64,000 bases of DNA from Pleurotus djamor (lineage: Eukaryota > Basidiomycota > Agaricomycetes > Agaricales > Pleurotaceae): contig JAPEVF010000058.1 of the NCBI GenBank assembly GCA_029747585.1, positions 1 to 64,000 on the forward strand. Direction: 5' to 3'. The translations under genes were made by a program, and so were the position numbers. Of this stretch, positions 23,631 through 35,401 are shown in pieces. Each line of letters opens with the position of its first letter. Position 1 is the stretch's first letter. The notes beneath the pieces were generated by a model, which saw nothing but the letters and a program-made list of their open reading frames with translations, was not told where the DNA came from and searched no databases.

Positions 23631-26600
23631 TTAGTACACAGGTAAGTCGTTGAAGAAGAATTGAGTCCCTTCGTTCACCTATACACAAAAGATGAGCGGG
23701 AAATCGTGGAAAGCACGAGGACCTCACATTTACGCCGTGAGTCTCGAACTGTCCGTTGGACAGGCCTGCAGAATTTTCATCAATGAGGCGGGAGCAATTT
23801 GACAGTATCTTTACACTTACTTCCAAGTTCAACTATTGGGAGATGAGTAATTAATCATGATAGCCGTTAGAATTCCAAACAACTTACTGAATACGTGCCC
23901 ATTACGCCCGAAGCTACATCAAGGTCAGTGTTTATGCCATTGAAATCCGCGATGGCAGCTCACCCCGGGCCCCAGCTATTGAGAACGATCCAGTAGAGTC
24001 GATCCGAGACGCCGCAAGGATCATTCGATCGTCGATAATGACCGTACCCAACGACGGTCACTAAAGACATTTAAATGAAATATCTCGTCTCAGTGTTAGC
24101 GGAGGAACTTACTAGCATGATTGGTATAGGCACACGTCGATGGCCAGCTCGGATGGGTATCGTAGAAAACCCATTGATCTTCCGGAGCGTTGCTTTGAGC
24201 CAAGGCGTACCCATAATTTTCGAACCCATTCGAAACAGAAAACTTGTATGAGAATTGAGTATTTCACTTTGACCGAGGTGTAAATTGAATCAACTCACGA
24301 CCATGTAAAGCGGGCCAATTGTCTAAAATATCGTGACCTTGCGAAGAAAATCGTAGCGGCGAAAACATACCTCCAAATGAGTCTTCAGAGACTCAGCCGT
24401 GTTTAGGAAGACGCCTCGAACACTGAATAATTGAGGATATGAATGATGGCGAGTGATATAGGGGAGTTTCCCGTATTGCGAAGTGGCACAACCATTGTTC
24501 TATAACGAGATCTATCAGCAATCACAAGCGACTACTAGACGCAAAACCTACGCGGCATTCACTATTATCGGGCATGAGAAGCGAAAAGGGCAAGCAGCTC
24601 TCGGTGGCGATATAACTATTGCGAACTTTGTCGTATAAGTCCGTGAACCAGCTTCCAAGGCCAGGTGTAGTCCCGACACGACACCAAGCAACCCAGAGCG
24701 GAGAAAGGGGAACATTTGTGTTCCGTTGAAATGTCCTCATGACGGTACCCTGCCGAAAGGAACAGTTGAGGTCCTAACTGATAAGATATAGGGTAACACG
24801 CACCTCAACCACACTGGTGAAGGTGAAGGTCGCTGATAAATGCATTCAATGAGGAATAATCAACGTAGAGGTTATCAAGAACCACTGACAGCACCAGGAC
24901 GCGCCAGTCTGGCTTTTTACCGTTTGAGGATAAGTGCTTCGATAATCGACTCGGTTGGGAGCACGTCGAGAGACTGTGTATGTCGGAGCATCGTCGACAA
25001 TAGTCCAATTCGTTTCGAGCTGTAAAAGGGGATCCGTAGTCCAATTGGAAGAAAGATCTATGTCCCGACGTCGAGGGGGTGTTAGCGGACAGGAAGAGCT
25101 TTGGCGTTTTCGAAGGTTCCCTGCGCGTCTCCAGGCGTAGAGGTTAGACAAGAAAATACCAATTGCATATGATCGCATCATTTGCGCAAACGAGAGGGCC
25201 GTGTAGCCCTCGGGCGGTCGCGGGCAAGACGGGCTAAGCATGAAAGACGCAGACTGAGATGATGTTGTCGGAGTCGCCATCAGACCAAAGGTCTTGCAAG
25301 AGACGCGCCGATCATTACTTCCAGGTCCGACACTGAATCTGAAATAAGACATTAGCAACAACGGTAGATAGGGAACGCTAACGATTTCCCACCCAATGCA
25401 TCCGGAGGTATCCCTGCATCGTCTTCGACACGCTCCAACACCGATCTCATCAGTTGTCGAGATGGGTGGGTCATTGTAAGCAACACTCTCTTCAGCCTGG
25501 AATGATGTGAGATTCAACACGATCTACGCAGGGTTAGACAGACATACATGATATTTGAGTGCATCACAGTCGCACCCCTCGGTACTGACTTTGTAACCTA
25601 GAGGGACAATCAATCAACGGTCGCTTGAATAGGAAAGGCACGAACATAATGATGAACAGCCTAAGAAGCCACAAGCTTTTGCACCATCCGCGAACGGCAC
25701 ACGACAACTAAAGTTCATGTTCAATTGAGGGTATCAAACTCCGGAGAAAGAATGATGATACAGACCTCTTGTCAAAGACCTTCTCACCGCCCTCTGAGCA
25801 ATGGGATGACCAGTGATGACCAAGTGCGGCGCAAGAGGTAGAGTAGTACATATAGGCGGAACACTTGGGTTCGTCCTCCTTCCCACGTTCCCAGAAAGTG
25901 ACATCAAGATACTTGAGCATGTCACCCGCCTTGACTCTAGCTTTCGCTTCGAGATGATGCATGAGGTCCACGAAACTCATGGAGACGAAGAGCCCGAGGA
26001 GTAAACCTGCCCCAACAACAAGCAGGGGAATGGCACCTTTGGGGAGGATTTTCAGCGACTTGGACGGGGAAGCACTGAGGTAATTGAGTATCTTACGTTC
26101 ACTAACATTGCCATTCTGTGAAACTTCGAAGGCAAGATCCGTCGCATAGGACGTGATGTTCTGAGAAGAGACAATAGCTCTCATGTACTCATCTTCATCG
26201 ATGAACCCGTCCTCTGATAAACGAAGTAAGCGGATCGCGCGAGAGAAGTAAGAATGGACACGCACCATTGGTATCCGCTGCTTCCATCAAGCGCTGAGCG
26301 AATTCAGAGTGTGTCAGACTGTCGACAACCTCCGTAGTACCTCGCATTAGCCTAGGGCTCGCAGAAATAATTTCATTGAGTTCGTCAAGGTCAATCTTCC
26401 CGTCCGAGTTTGTGTCGAGGCGAGAAAACGCAGCACGGTGCTGGGAGTCATCTGGAAAGGCATCAGCGGTGGAGCTTAGATTCTAGACGGTGATCTCTCG
26501 CCTTGGAACAGCAGATCCCCAAAGAAACTGTCTCTAGGATCATCGGAATTGACGAAGGATACCAGAGGCGATTGGGGTACANTCTTCCCCTGGAGAGAGA

Positions 26601-27570
26601 ACCGGATACGCACTTGCGTATGTGAGACCAGGTTCTAAGACCTCTTCCTCAGCTTCGTCAGGGGGTTCAACGCAGAGGACCTGATCTGGCGCTAAGTTCT
26701 CGCACGACAGCCCAGGGTTGAGCCCAATCAACTGGCCAGTGGCCAGCGAAAAGTCACCCTCAATTTTGGAGCACCAGTCTCCACTTTGTACCTACACACA
26801 GGCAAGGAAATGATGAGTAAAACTAACGAGAGAAGAGGGAGAGTAGCTTACCCTGTAGATCGTGCGACACCCAGGTGCAACACATGCGATGTTACCAGGG
26901 CTCAAGTTATCACAGTCAAGGTTTTCGTTGAGAGCTGCGAACTGAGAGAGCTGAATATGATTAGACGTGGCAAGATCGGAGCAGGTGTCACCCAAAGCGA
27001 TTGGGACCTGAATGTTGCAGGGGACGACTGGTACGGGGTCTGGGAATAGTGGAGGAAGGTCGGGTGGATTTTCGCCTGGTTCTGTCGGAGGGTCGACTAC
27101 TGGAGGTGCGATACAAAGGTGCTGGCCTGGAAAAAGTTCCTCACAGGCGAGACCTGGGTTGAGAGAGATCAAATCACTCTCGCTGACGCCCTGTTCGTCC
27201 TGGATTTTCGCGCACCAGTCTCCTATAGCGACTTCGTAGGTCTGACCACAAGGAAGCCCAAGACAAAGGCCGTCGCCTATTCCAATCGTCTCACAGTCGA
27301 GGCCGGGATTCAGAGCAAAGAGTTGAGCTTGGGTAATATGAGCATTTTCGGCAATGGCCCAGCAACCATCACCAGCGACAACCGTGTACAGGATCCCACA
27401 TTCGGATTGGAGCTTACTGACTTGCAGCTCAAGCGATTGACCACCCGCTGTATCAGAGCTGGTCGTCAGAACGATGTTAAGAAAGGAAGGCCGAAGAACA
27501 CACCATGCAAGAAAAAAGGCAGGGTATGGAAGAAAAGACAGGCAAGTTTCGATGCCTGAATCAAGCGCAT
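23631..27570 (-). CDS. LysM x4 - EF-hand x2 - membrane segment - papain-type C1A peptidase
   Basis: ATG at 27570 opens a hydrophobic signal peptide (MRLIQASKLACLFFHTLPFF). Four LysM modules follow (about 27420-26650), each with GD-x-C...I or L and a NPGLxC-type core. Two canonical EF-hand loops come next: DTNSDGKIDLDE (about 26410) and DTNEDGFIDEDE (about 26215). A membrane segment (PLLVVGAGLLLGLFVSMSF, about 26010) leads to a Cys-rich part and a PAN-like CxxxC...CxxW stretch. The C-terminal third is a C1A peptidase: VDYRSTYPQTVKSQTGASC, then GPLYMV, NHAMTVVGYG and YWIVLNSWGPGFGRNGH; the stop is at 23631. Gln, Cys, His and Asn are all present. Introns are 40-80 nt. The LysM and EF-hand parts join in one frame if the ambiguous base at 26582 is ignored; otherwise they could be two genes. 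LysM binds chitin-type glycans; the peptidase target is unknown. Confidence 0.68.
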
Positions 27571-27577
27571 GAGAGTT

Positions 27578-29393
27578 TCATCTCCCTTCGAGAGTCAGAA
27601 CGTACCCATTTATGAGGTCTGCCACTACTAGCCGTACAATCATCCAAGTCTGAAGTTCTCGAACGAAGAGATGAAGAGATTTTCCTTGCCAAGCTGGCGC
27701 CAAGTCACTTGTGAATGTGGGCCATCGCATGGCGTGGCATGTACGGGTCCGTTGTTTTAAAACCATTATCAGCCTCTGAGGATCAAACCTGGTGACATTC
27801 CACATCGAGGATGTGGTGGAGTTGCAAATGACAAAGTTACTATGGTACGTGAGCCAAGAGACGTCATGGAGGGTATCAACTGAAATATTGGCCTAGAACG
27901 CGTCTCTAGACCTTGTAGAGTACGAAAGATTGTCAATGTGCCGAGGAGATTAGTTAGAGACTTCGGACGTACCTCCACATTGACCAAACTAAACGGGGAC
28001 ATCTCAAAGTAAGCAATGTTACGGTGACTGACATGGCAAGTAGAGCTAACCTTAGGAGCTCTGGTGCCTGATGGAACGGGAGTAGAATCACTGGGACTGG
28101 GACTGGGACTGGGACTGGGACTGGGAGAGCCGCCGCAAGTGAGTCCCGTATAGGTGTAAGTGTACTTGAAGACGCTTCCGGTACTATGAAATAAAGTCTT
28201 GTTAACAGNAAAAAATGGAGAATGTGGAAGGCCAGAGCGCTCACCAAGTGTAATGTGCAACACAAGGGGAGCTGAGTAAAGTCGATGGTGAACCAAAGGT
28301 CTAAGTGAATGTCAGATGACGCTGAAACATTGAGAGGTTCATTGATCTAAATTGAAGAGCCGTTAGACGTTTTGGCCATCCAGAAAACGCGGTAGCTTAC
28401 TCACCAGAACGCCGTTCGGAATACCAAAGTCCTTGAACTGAACGGCGACGGTGTTTCCATTTGTTTCGTAGTGTGATGATGCGTGTTGTGATGAATGCGA
28501 GGAGGTTGCCTCCGGCTAACCACGCTGGCGGTCCTTGACCTGTGCAAGTAGATGAGTAGGTGAGTAGAGAAATAGAATGACCTTGAAACGGAAGCGATGA
28601 GTGATGAGAATATAGTCTTGAGCAACATGAAAAACCTGGCTGATGATGCAACACCGCGATGAGAGAGCAGAGGTGAGCAAGGGCGAGCGGCGAGCTTAGA
28701 GATCACAAGGAAGAAGAGAAAGCGAAGGGGAAAGGTAACTTGTATCTTTTGCTATGGAATATGATCCATTTTATGGAAAACCGTGTTGCAGAGAGCAACA
28801 GAGGGTGTGTGTGTACGAAGGAAAGTGTAAGTATAAAACTTCAAGGGTCCACATGGAATGGAAAAGGATTTTTAAACATGTCCGCGTGTGATAGAGTCAG
28901 AAGGGGGAATACGGGCACAATGCGTAAGGTAGGGATCGAGGGATGCGGAGGGAGAGAGGAGGAAGTGTTGAAACGTTCACGTTTGGATGTTGACGCGACG
29001 CGCGTCGAGTCACGTGATATAGGGGAAAGAGAAAGAGTACGAACCCAAACGAAAGGGCAACCTTACAGCACGGTCCAAAGGACACGCTCCCAGATTTCCC
29101 GGTGTTGGGATCCTTCCAGTTACCCTTCTGGCGAACGAGGAGGAGGCCTCAAATCTCAAGTACACTGCCGGAGATGGTCTGTTCAGGGTAAAATGACTTT
29201 GAGTTAACGACCCAAAGATAAAGAAAAGCGAAGAAACTTACTCCAGCACTCGTAGAGTTGTCAATGAGTGCACCTGACGCAAGGCCGGTGAGTTCCAAGG
29301 TGCTGCTCGCGGTGAAGTTCGAGCCGACGTTGCCTGAGTGAGGAGCACGAATAGCACGAAGGCGGTGAATTTGACAAGAATGTTGAAGTTCAT
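27578..29393 (-). CDS. Probable secreted Ser/Pro-rich protein, exon structure unresolved
   Basis: An ATG near 29392 on the minus strand starts a signal-peptide-like stretch (MNFNILVKFTAFVLFVLLTQ). Downstream pieces look coding and sit between plausible splice sites: NFTASSTLELTGLASGAL, NWKDPNTGKSGSVSFGPC (about 29050-29130), NGNTVAVQFKDFGIPNGVL (ending about 28403), INEPLNVSASSDIHLDLWF, and TGSVFKYTYTYTGLTCGG followed by a (Ser-Pro)6 run. The signal peptide and the next exon are in different frames, so either a micro-exon or an assembly indel lies between. I do not recognise the family. Pieces further down to 27578 (for example MSPFSLVNVE near 27990) may be 3' exons or a separate gene. It lies just upstream of the LysM-peptidase gene, on the same strand. 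Confidence 0.35.
28091..28126. repeat. Hexanucleotide microsatellite (CTGGGA)6
   Basis: Six perfect tandem copies of CTGGGA. Read on the minus strand they encode the Ser-Pro run of the putative secreted protein, so copy-number change would lengthen or shorten the linker without breaking the frame. Confidence 0.95.
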
Positions 29394-30874
29394 TGTCGTT
29401 GAGAGGTTGAAGTTGAGAGTGTTTAGTTTGAAGCGAAGATGTCAGAAGAGGTTCTGATGAGGTCTACCATCGTCCTTGAGAGGCCTTTTGTACGAATAAC
29501 ACACGAGTTGAGAGAAATTGACCTAACGGGAGGTAAGTCAGAGCTCATGAGACCGTTCAAGGGGAAAAAGACTGACAGAGGGGCAGAGAATTGAATGCAA
29601 GAAGGAGCAGAAGCTCACAAGAACACATTTCTCAGACACTGCGTGAAGATTTGACCGTTCAAACTGGGATAGCAGCGTGTAGTTCCTGTCGCTCGATTGA
29701 CGGAGACGTTTGGTGTTTCGGAGGATTCTCCTGGCCATGACGCGGTTNAAAAAAGTGAAAGAAGATGAAACAAGCTGCGTGGGTACTCACTAGCATTTTT
29801 CGCCCACTATAAGGATGATGTCCAGGCCAATGAGTCTCCTTCCACACCAACAACGACGCAATACTCCATAATCGAGGGCATCGGACAGAAGCAGCTACAG
29901 ATGGGTGAATGATCTTGGGTAGAACCTAGCCGTAGTCGTGCGGTGTGACCAAAGTAGATAACTTCTGTATCAGAAAAAAGATGTCTTCAGATGATGCGTG
30001 AGGTTTGGGGGTCGGATACGTTTGCCGCGGTTATGGCTCTGCCAACTGCATGCTGATTGGCACAGAAAATAAGGGGCGATGCAGAGGCGATTTGAGAGCG
30101 GGAGCAAACAATACCCTCGAGTGGGTGAGAAGTGTGAGACAGGTGAGCTCTGTATGAGATATTCAAGCAGGAATCTACGCAGATCCAGGGCAGACTCACG
30201 AGGATGAGAGTGATGGGAGTAATGTGACAATATGTGACAGTGACAGGCAACCGGGCCGCAAGAAGCACCAGTCAGGTTTCAGGCACACCGGACCGAAGAC
30301 AGCTTTAACGGACGACGTCATTCATTAATTAATTGAATATCAATGTAATTAAAATATTGACAGGTGGCACTGTTGGCGGAGATGGCTAGCGCCCGTGCAG
30401 AACTGGAGGTTTAAGAAACGGACCTCATTACATTTCGGACCCGTAATCAAATCGGCGTTTTCGCGGTTTAGGCGCCCATGGTGTGCCTTTGAACCACATT
30501 GTCACCACTCACACAACGCTGGCGACCAATACAACAAATTCACCGCCCATTTACTTTCTAACCATAGAAAGGTGTATAAAGCCTCCTATCATTGATATTT
30601 CTCCTTGTAGCCGCGCTCTGACGGTTTTTCCTTTCCCAGGTACAGGCTCAAACTTCGAAATGGTCCTTCCTTGGTCATAAGGTCGTCGGTGTAAAAGGAC
30701 TTGTCGGTCTAGGAGGGCAGTAGCTTCTCCAAGGAGGTTGCCGGTATTCTCGTATCTCTGAAACACCAAAGCACATCATTTTCGCCGACTATTATCATCA
30801 TCAAGTCAACGATCTTGTACTTAGTTCTCAAAGTTGATCGCCTCTCCAAGTCTTCGCCTTCGCAGTATAACGCG
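29394..30874. other. No recognisable gene
   Basis: Divergent spacer between the secreted-protein gene and the chitinase. An ambiguous base at 29748 beside A6, an A/T-rich stretch at 30320-30360, and a C/T-rich stretch just before the chitinase start were noted. No motif recognised. Confidence 0.4.
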
Positions 30875-33727
30875 ATGAAGGCCCTGTCTTTCCTTCCCCA
30901 CTCCATCATACCCGTCATCTCTCTGTCTCGCGTCTTTCTCGCGTATGCTTGTAGGTTCCAATCTCCAATCTCTGACAACTTGGCCTTATTCTTGTTCTAG
31001 CTCGCCACCATGACTTCCATCATAGTCGTCACACATCTCGCGCTGACTGTAGCTACATAGCCGTCGAATCTGGTGACGGTTGTGAATCATTGGCGACGCG
31101 CTGTGGTATCAGCGGCAACACTTTCATGGGCCACAACCCTGGCCTGGATTGCTCAACGCTCGCTGTTGATCAGGTTTGCAATTTCTCAGAATTTCCACTC
31201 TTGTCGCGTTTTGAGGAACGGTGCTTCAAATTCTCAGTGGGTCTGCTGCACCTCTGGTACCTTGCCTTCGAAGTAAGTAGACGTTGTCATGCTAAGGTAT
31301 CTTCTCCATTGCTTACCCACTTCTACCAGACGTCCTTCGCAGAACCCGGATGGTTCTTGCTTCGCCGTGGATATCGTTGAAGGCTCTGATTGTCATCAGT
31401 TCTCCGTTCGGTACGACGTCACCGCCTCCGAAATCGATTCTTGGAACTCTCAAACTTGGAGGTTTGAAACGTCCTCTTTTCCAGTTACATCCGGACTCAC
31501 ATCGTGTCTCTTACAGGTGGACTGGCTGCGGAGGACTACAGCCTGGGATGAGGATATGTATGTCATCGGGAACGGCGCCTCTGCCCGCACAGAATGCCAG
31601 TCAGTCGAATCCCTCTTTTTTACCCCTTGTTCTCTCAGGATTAATGCAGCCCCCAGGCATTCCATGTGGTCTCGAGAGCGTTGGAAACAAGCGATGTCCT
31701 CTCAACGCCTGTTGTGGAAAGTAAGTCTAGTATCTAAACTCGATACTGGTTCTAGAATCTTACGGCAGCGTCTGAAGATGGGGTTATTGCGGGCTCACGT
31801 ACGTGCCACCCTGCCTTCCGGATTTGATCCTCTTTGACATTACCTATTTCAGCGACGACTTCTGCGAGACAAATCCTGGTGGTGCACCTGGCACCGGGTG
31901 CCAATACAACTGCGAGAAGATCACTTCGTTCGACAATGTCGGAAGGACCAGCAGTCGGTGCTGATCCATCTTTTCCTCAGTCTCTTTCTCATCGCCCCTC
32001 CATCTCTCTAGGCGTCTATGGTCGAAACATCATCGGGTATTACAGCAACTGTGAGCACGATCGCTGTGTTTTTTCCCGATTACAGGGTAGCTGATCGCTT
32101 TGATGTCCACAGGGTCTGCACACAGACAATGTAACGGTGTTCCTAACTCTGTCCTCCCGGCTGTAAGACCCAGGGACTTGGACCCTTTCGCCTATACCCA
32201 CCTCGTTTACTCCTTCGCGTATGTATCTCGTGGTGACTGGCGCTTGCAAGAAACCCAATCGGACGACGCTACCCTTATCGCTGAACTTCAAGCTCTCAAG
32301 CAGCGCAATCCGAATCTTCGGACGATGTGGGCAGTTGGTGGTTGGGCTTTCAACGTAAGTACTCATCTTTTCATGACTGAATCCGTAACGCAAATCTCTT
32401 TCTTCCTTTCACAGGATCCTCCCACACAAGATATCTTCTCCCTCATGGCTCGTTCGTCCGCAAGTCGCTCTACCTTCATCACGAATGTCCTGAGCCAACT
32501 TCAGACGTATGGATTCGATGGAATGAATATTGTGCGTATCTGAGTAGCAGACCTTACTGCCTTGGTGCGAATCCGCTGACACAAATGCCTTAGGATTGGG
32601 GTATGTATTCCCGTTTCACCAAGATACGATGTCGAAGTCAATCGCTGATTGTACCCCATGAATCGTCCGTACAGAGTACCCTGGTGTGGAACGTGGCGGC
32701 ATGAAGCAGATGGTCAAAATTTCTTGGCCCTGATGAGGGAACTTCAAGCTCGTATTGCTTCTTCGGGACGACGTGTCGAGGTTAGCTTTACCGTTCCCGC
32801 ATCCTTCTGGTGGGTACATGGCCATCATTGATTGCGACTCCATAAGTTACTCATCACCACTTAGGTACCTGCAACAATTTCCGATCGCTGAGCTTCAGCG
32901 GTACACCACTTGGATCAACCTCATGACCTACGATATCCATGGCTCTTGGGACATCAAATTCAACACTGGCGTGCTCCCTCATACCGCCATCCCCGAAGTC
33001 AACGCAGCCGTCAACATGCTTCTCAAAGCCGGCGTGAGTCTTCCCAAAATCAACTTAGGAATAGGCTTCTACGGTCGATCATTCACGCTGGCGAATCCGT
33101 CATGTAACGTCGCCGGTTGTCCTATGAGTGGTCCTGGTCATGTCGGTCCCTGTACAGGTACGTTGCTGATTGACTCTTCGACGACGAGAAATCTCATTGC
33201 GGCTATGACCCTAGGCGGCGAAGGTTTCCTGAGCTACGGAGAAATCCAGTACTTGATTCAAAGTCGTGGATTATCCCCAGAGTACAACTCGACAAGCAAG
33301 ACGATGACGCTAAAATACGACGATCAGTGGGTTGGATACGAAAATCCCGCTACCATTGCCGAGAAGCTGCAATACGTACTCGCTAGACGGATGCCTGGAG
33401 TATTAATATGGGCCGTTGACCTTGACGTTGGGAATGCTCTTCAAAGCGCGGTAGGTTACTTTCCAACATGAACCATAGAAATTGTACTGATCCCGGTTGT
33501 AGGTCGTCGGTCATTCGTTGGCTCCTCCAGCGCAGCAAAATAACGACTGTCCTGCTGACGGCGTTTGGCCTCGTACCTCCCCAGGAAAAACCGCTTCGGT
33601 ACCGTGTACAAGCTCTGGAGGTCCTCACCGCACTCGGCTTTGCGGTGGTCCAAATTGGGCAGCACCCGTGGACGTCATGTGTGGCGCAAGTCAGTTGATG
33701 CTCGCAGCGTTCGGGCACTGTACGTAG
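30875..33727 (+). CDS. Subgroup-C GH18 chitinase with LysM and CBM18 domains
   Basis: ATG at 30875 gives a signal peptide (MKALSFLPHSIIPVISLSRV). A LysM follows (SGDGCESLATRCGISGNTFM ... NPGLDC), then a second, weaker LysM, then a hevein/CBM18 domain with the CCGKWGYCG core, then the GH18 barrel: IIGYYSNW, MWAVGGWAF, FDGMNIDWEYPG, FTVPASFWYL, YDIHGSWD and GVLIWAVDLD. A Cys-containing tail (ADGVWPRTSPGKTASVPC) as in killer-toxin-like fungal chitinases closes it; stop at 33727. At least ten introns are needed, one splitting the catalytic Glu codon. The DxxDxDxE motif reads D-G-M-N-I-D-W-E, with Asn for the first inner Asp. After ERGG (about 32700) the frame shifts by one base before DGQNFLALM, so it is either a pseudogene or an assembly error. 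It would cleave chitin outside the cell. Confidence 0.85.
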
Positions 33728-34394
33728 TCACAAGTCCGAGGGATATCTTATGTTTATCCTTATTTCCTTTCTCATTACCTCGTGCAAGGATTGACTTAAA
33801 ACGCATAAAACGAAGTCAATTCAAGTTGCAAAACCCCAAGGTCTTCAGCCATTGTAAAAAAAAGGTCTGGGCGCGGAATGAAAGTTTTGACGGCGAGCTG
33901 CGACACATTTGAGAGTCAACGAGTGTCTTCCCGCAGCAATTTCGTCGAAAAGGCAGCGAGGCGTCAATCGAACGGACGATGTTTCTGAGGAGAACAGAGC
34001 TTGTGCAGATACTCACGCGCGGACGGCCTAGGTGTTTGTGAAAAGTTCAAGAGAGACAGATGTTAATTGACGGCCGGGACACAGGACCTAGGTACTTAAA
34101 GATGCGTATGATCGAACAGGACATAGCGAGACCATTGCACCATCGCGATGTCTCCAGAATACACCTAGACAGCACAATCGAAGCCGTCGAATTTGTAACT
34201 ATATCTGGCCAAGGTTCCGCCGCTACACAAGTCACGCAACGTGAGTTCCCAGGCAAAAAGTGCAGATTCGAAACACAGGAACTCACCAACTGTAAACAGC
34301 AAGACAAGTGCTGTTATAATCAACCTTCCACCAAAGATTGAGATTCATATTTGGGCGTCCTTCGACTTCAAGGATAGGGTTAAGCTAGATGTCG
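33728..34394. other. No recognisable gene
   Basis: Converging 3' ends of the chitinase and the small secreted protein gene. Only short frames; nothing else seen. Confidence 0.4.
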
Positions 34395-34842
34395 TCAATT
34401 GGCCTTCCACAGCTTCATATACAACCAGCCGAAGGTGGCGAATGGGATACGTACAACAGACCCGTGAGGGACTTTATAATCCTTGAAAATGCTAGTGGTC
34501 GTTCCAGGGCCTGTGAGGGGTCCAAAAATGACTGCCTCTTCAAGTGTGGCGCCGGGAGGAAAGAAAAAGCCAAATTGACGAGCCTGGAGCAAGCCAGAGA
34601 TATTAAGAATGAGACCGCGAACAGCCTACAGCGAGATATCAGAGTTAGGACACGCCCTCAGAGTCAGTTGGAGATAGAGTACATACACCAGAAGGATCGG
34701 GTGGGGCGGCCACAGCGTCCTTAATGTCATCGGTGATAGTGACTGACTTCCCAATGTTGGGGTCACGACCAGGAACCTGACCAAGGACGAGAGGAACGAT
34801 GGAGAGGCCGGCGAGAACGATGTTGGCGAATGAAAACTTCAT
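34395..34842 (-). CDS. Small secreted protein
   Basis: ATG at 34842 starts a clear signal peptide (MKFSFANIVLAGLSIVPLVLGQ). The first exon ends near 34690 at PPDPSG with a GTGTAT donor; after about 60 nt the second exon reads AVRGLILNISGLLQARQFGF, then FPPGATLEEAVIFGPLTGPG and ends MKLWKAN at 34395. The mature protein is about 120 residues, has no Cys and two hydrophobic stretches. I do not recognise the family. A TATAAAAG element 75 nt upstream belongs to a promoter-like block that recurs elsewhere in the window. The size and signal peptide fit fungal small secreted proteins, but no role can be given. Confidence 0.6.
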
Positions 34843-34916
34843 CTTGAGGATATTCTTCAGGAAAGCTGCGGTATCTTCTGTTAGAGGATGTAGCAATGGG
34901 ATCCATTAAGACTCAC

Positions 34917-34924
34917 CTTTTATA
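34917..34924 (-). promoter_or_regulatory. TATA box of small secreted protein gene
   Basis: Minus-strand TATAAAAG, 75 nt upstream of the ATG at 34842, in the context GGTATAAAAGGT. The same octamer and flanks recur at 43167-43174. Confidence 0.5.
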
Positions 34925-35330
34925 CCGATTCCGCAGACAATGTAAATTTTATTGAATACTTAGAGACGGGCTAGAGACCCCGAGATTGAATCCTCAGACA
35001 AATGCTCCCTGAGCGAGCGCGAGGAGGGCACTGTTCACGACCATGGTTTGCGTCGGCAGGGTGGTTCTGAACGGGGAAGTAAGTTGAAATTGCTCCAATG
35101 TCGTAAGGGACGAAAATACCCAAGGTCCGCGAACGCCTCATATCCCCGCGTAAGACGTTCGGCTAAGTTTCGTAGCCGACCGCACGGCACCTGAGTAAGA
35201 AAGAAGAAAAAGGAAGGCCTTGGTGACACCTAAAATGTTCTGAAGCGATTTCGAGCGGCTAACTCCACGATTCTCAGCGCAAAATCAATGATATAACATT
35301 GACCCATGACCAAGGTATGGGTTCATGACC
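34917..35330 (-). repeat. Dispersed promoter-like block, copy 1
   Basis: Upstream sequence of the small secreted protein gene. It matches 43167-43560 over about 300-400 bases, including TATAAAAG, GAGACCCCGAG and GGGAAGTAAGTTG (plus-strand letters), and shares a shorter core (GGAAGTAAG ... GGTCCGCGA) with about 48320-48400 and 53495-53575. All four have the same orientation. Confidence 0.65.
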
Positions 35331-35401
35331 GAGTTATCGATTGTGGTTTGCTTGCCTACAACAGAACGAGAACGAAGTTGAAGGTAGCGGTAGTTTTTAC
35401 G

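Noticed and set aside
24840..24960. Papain-like domain as an inactive Ser-for-Cys homologue
   Set aside because: The unspliced frame reads GASW, but splicing at the GTGCTG donor puts Cys at the nucleophile position and joins smoothly to the next exons.
27119..27559. 146-codon plus-strand frame
   Set aside because: Antisense to the LysM exons, which carry clear Cys and NPGL motifs.
28091..28126. CRISPR-like repeat
   Set aside because: A perfect head-to-tail hexamer without spacers in a fungal genome; a microsatellite.
30815..30877. Upstream start for the chitinase at 30815
   Set aside because: The residues before 30875 are charged; the ATG at 30875 gives a proper signal peptide.
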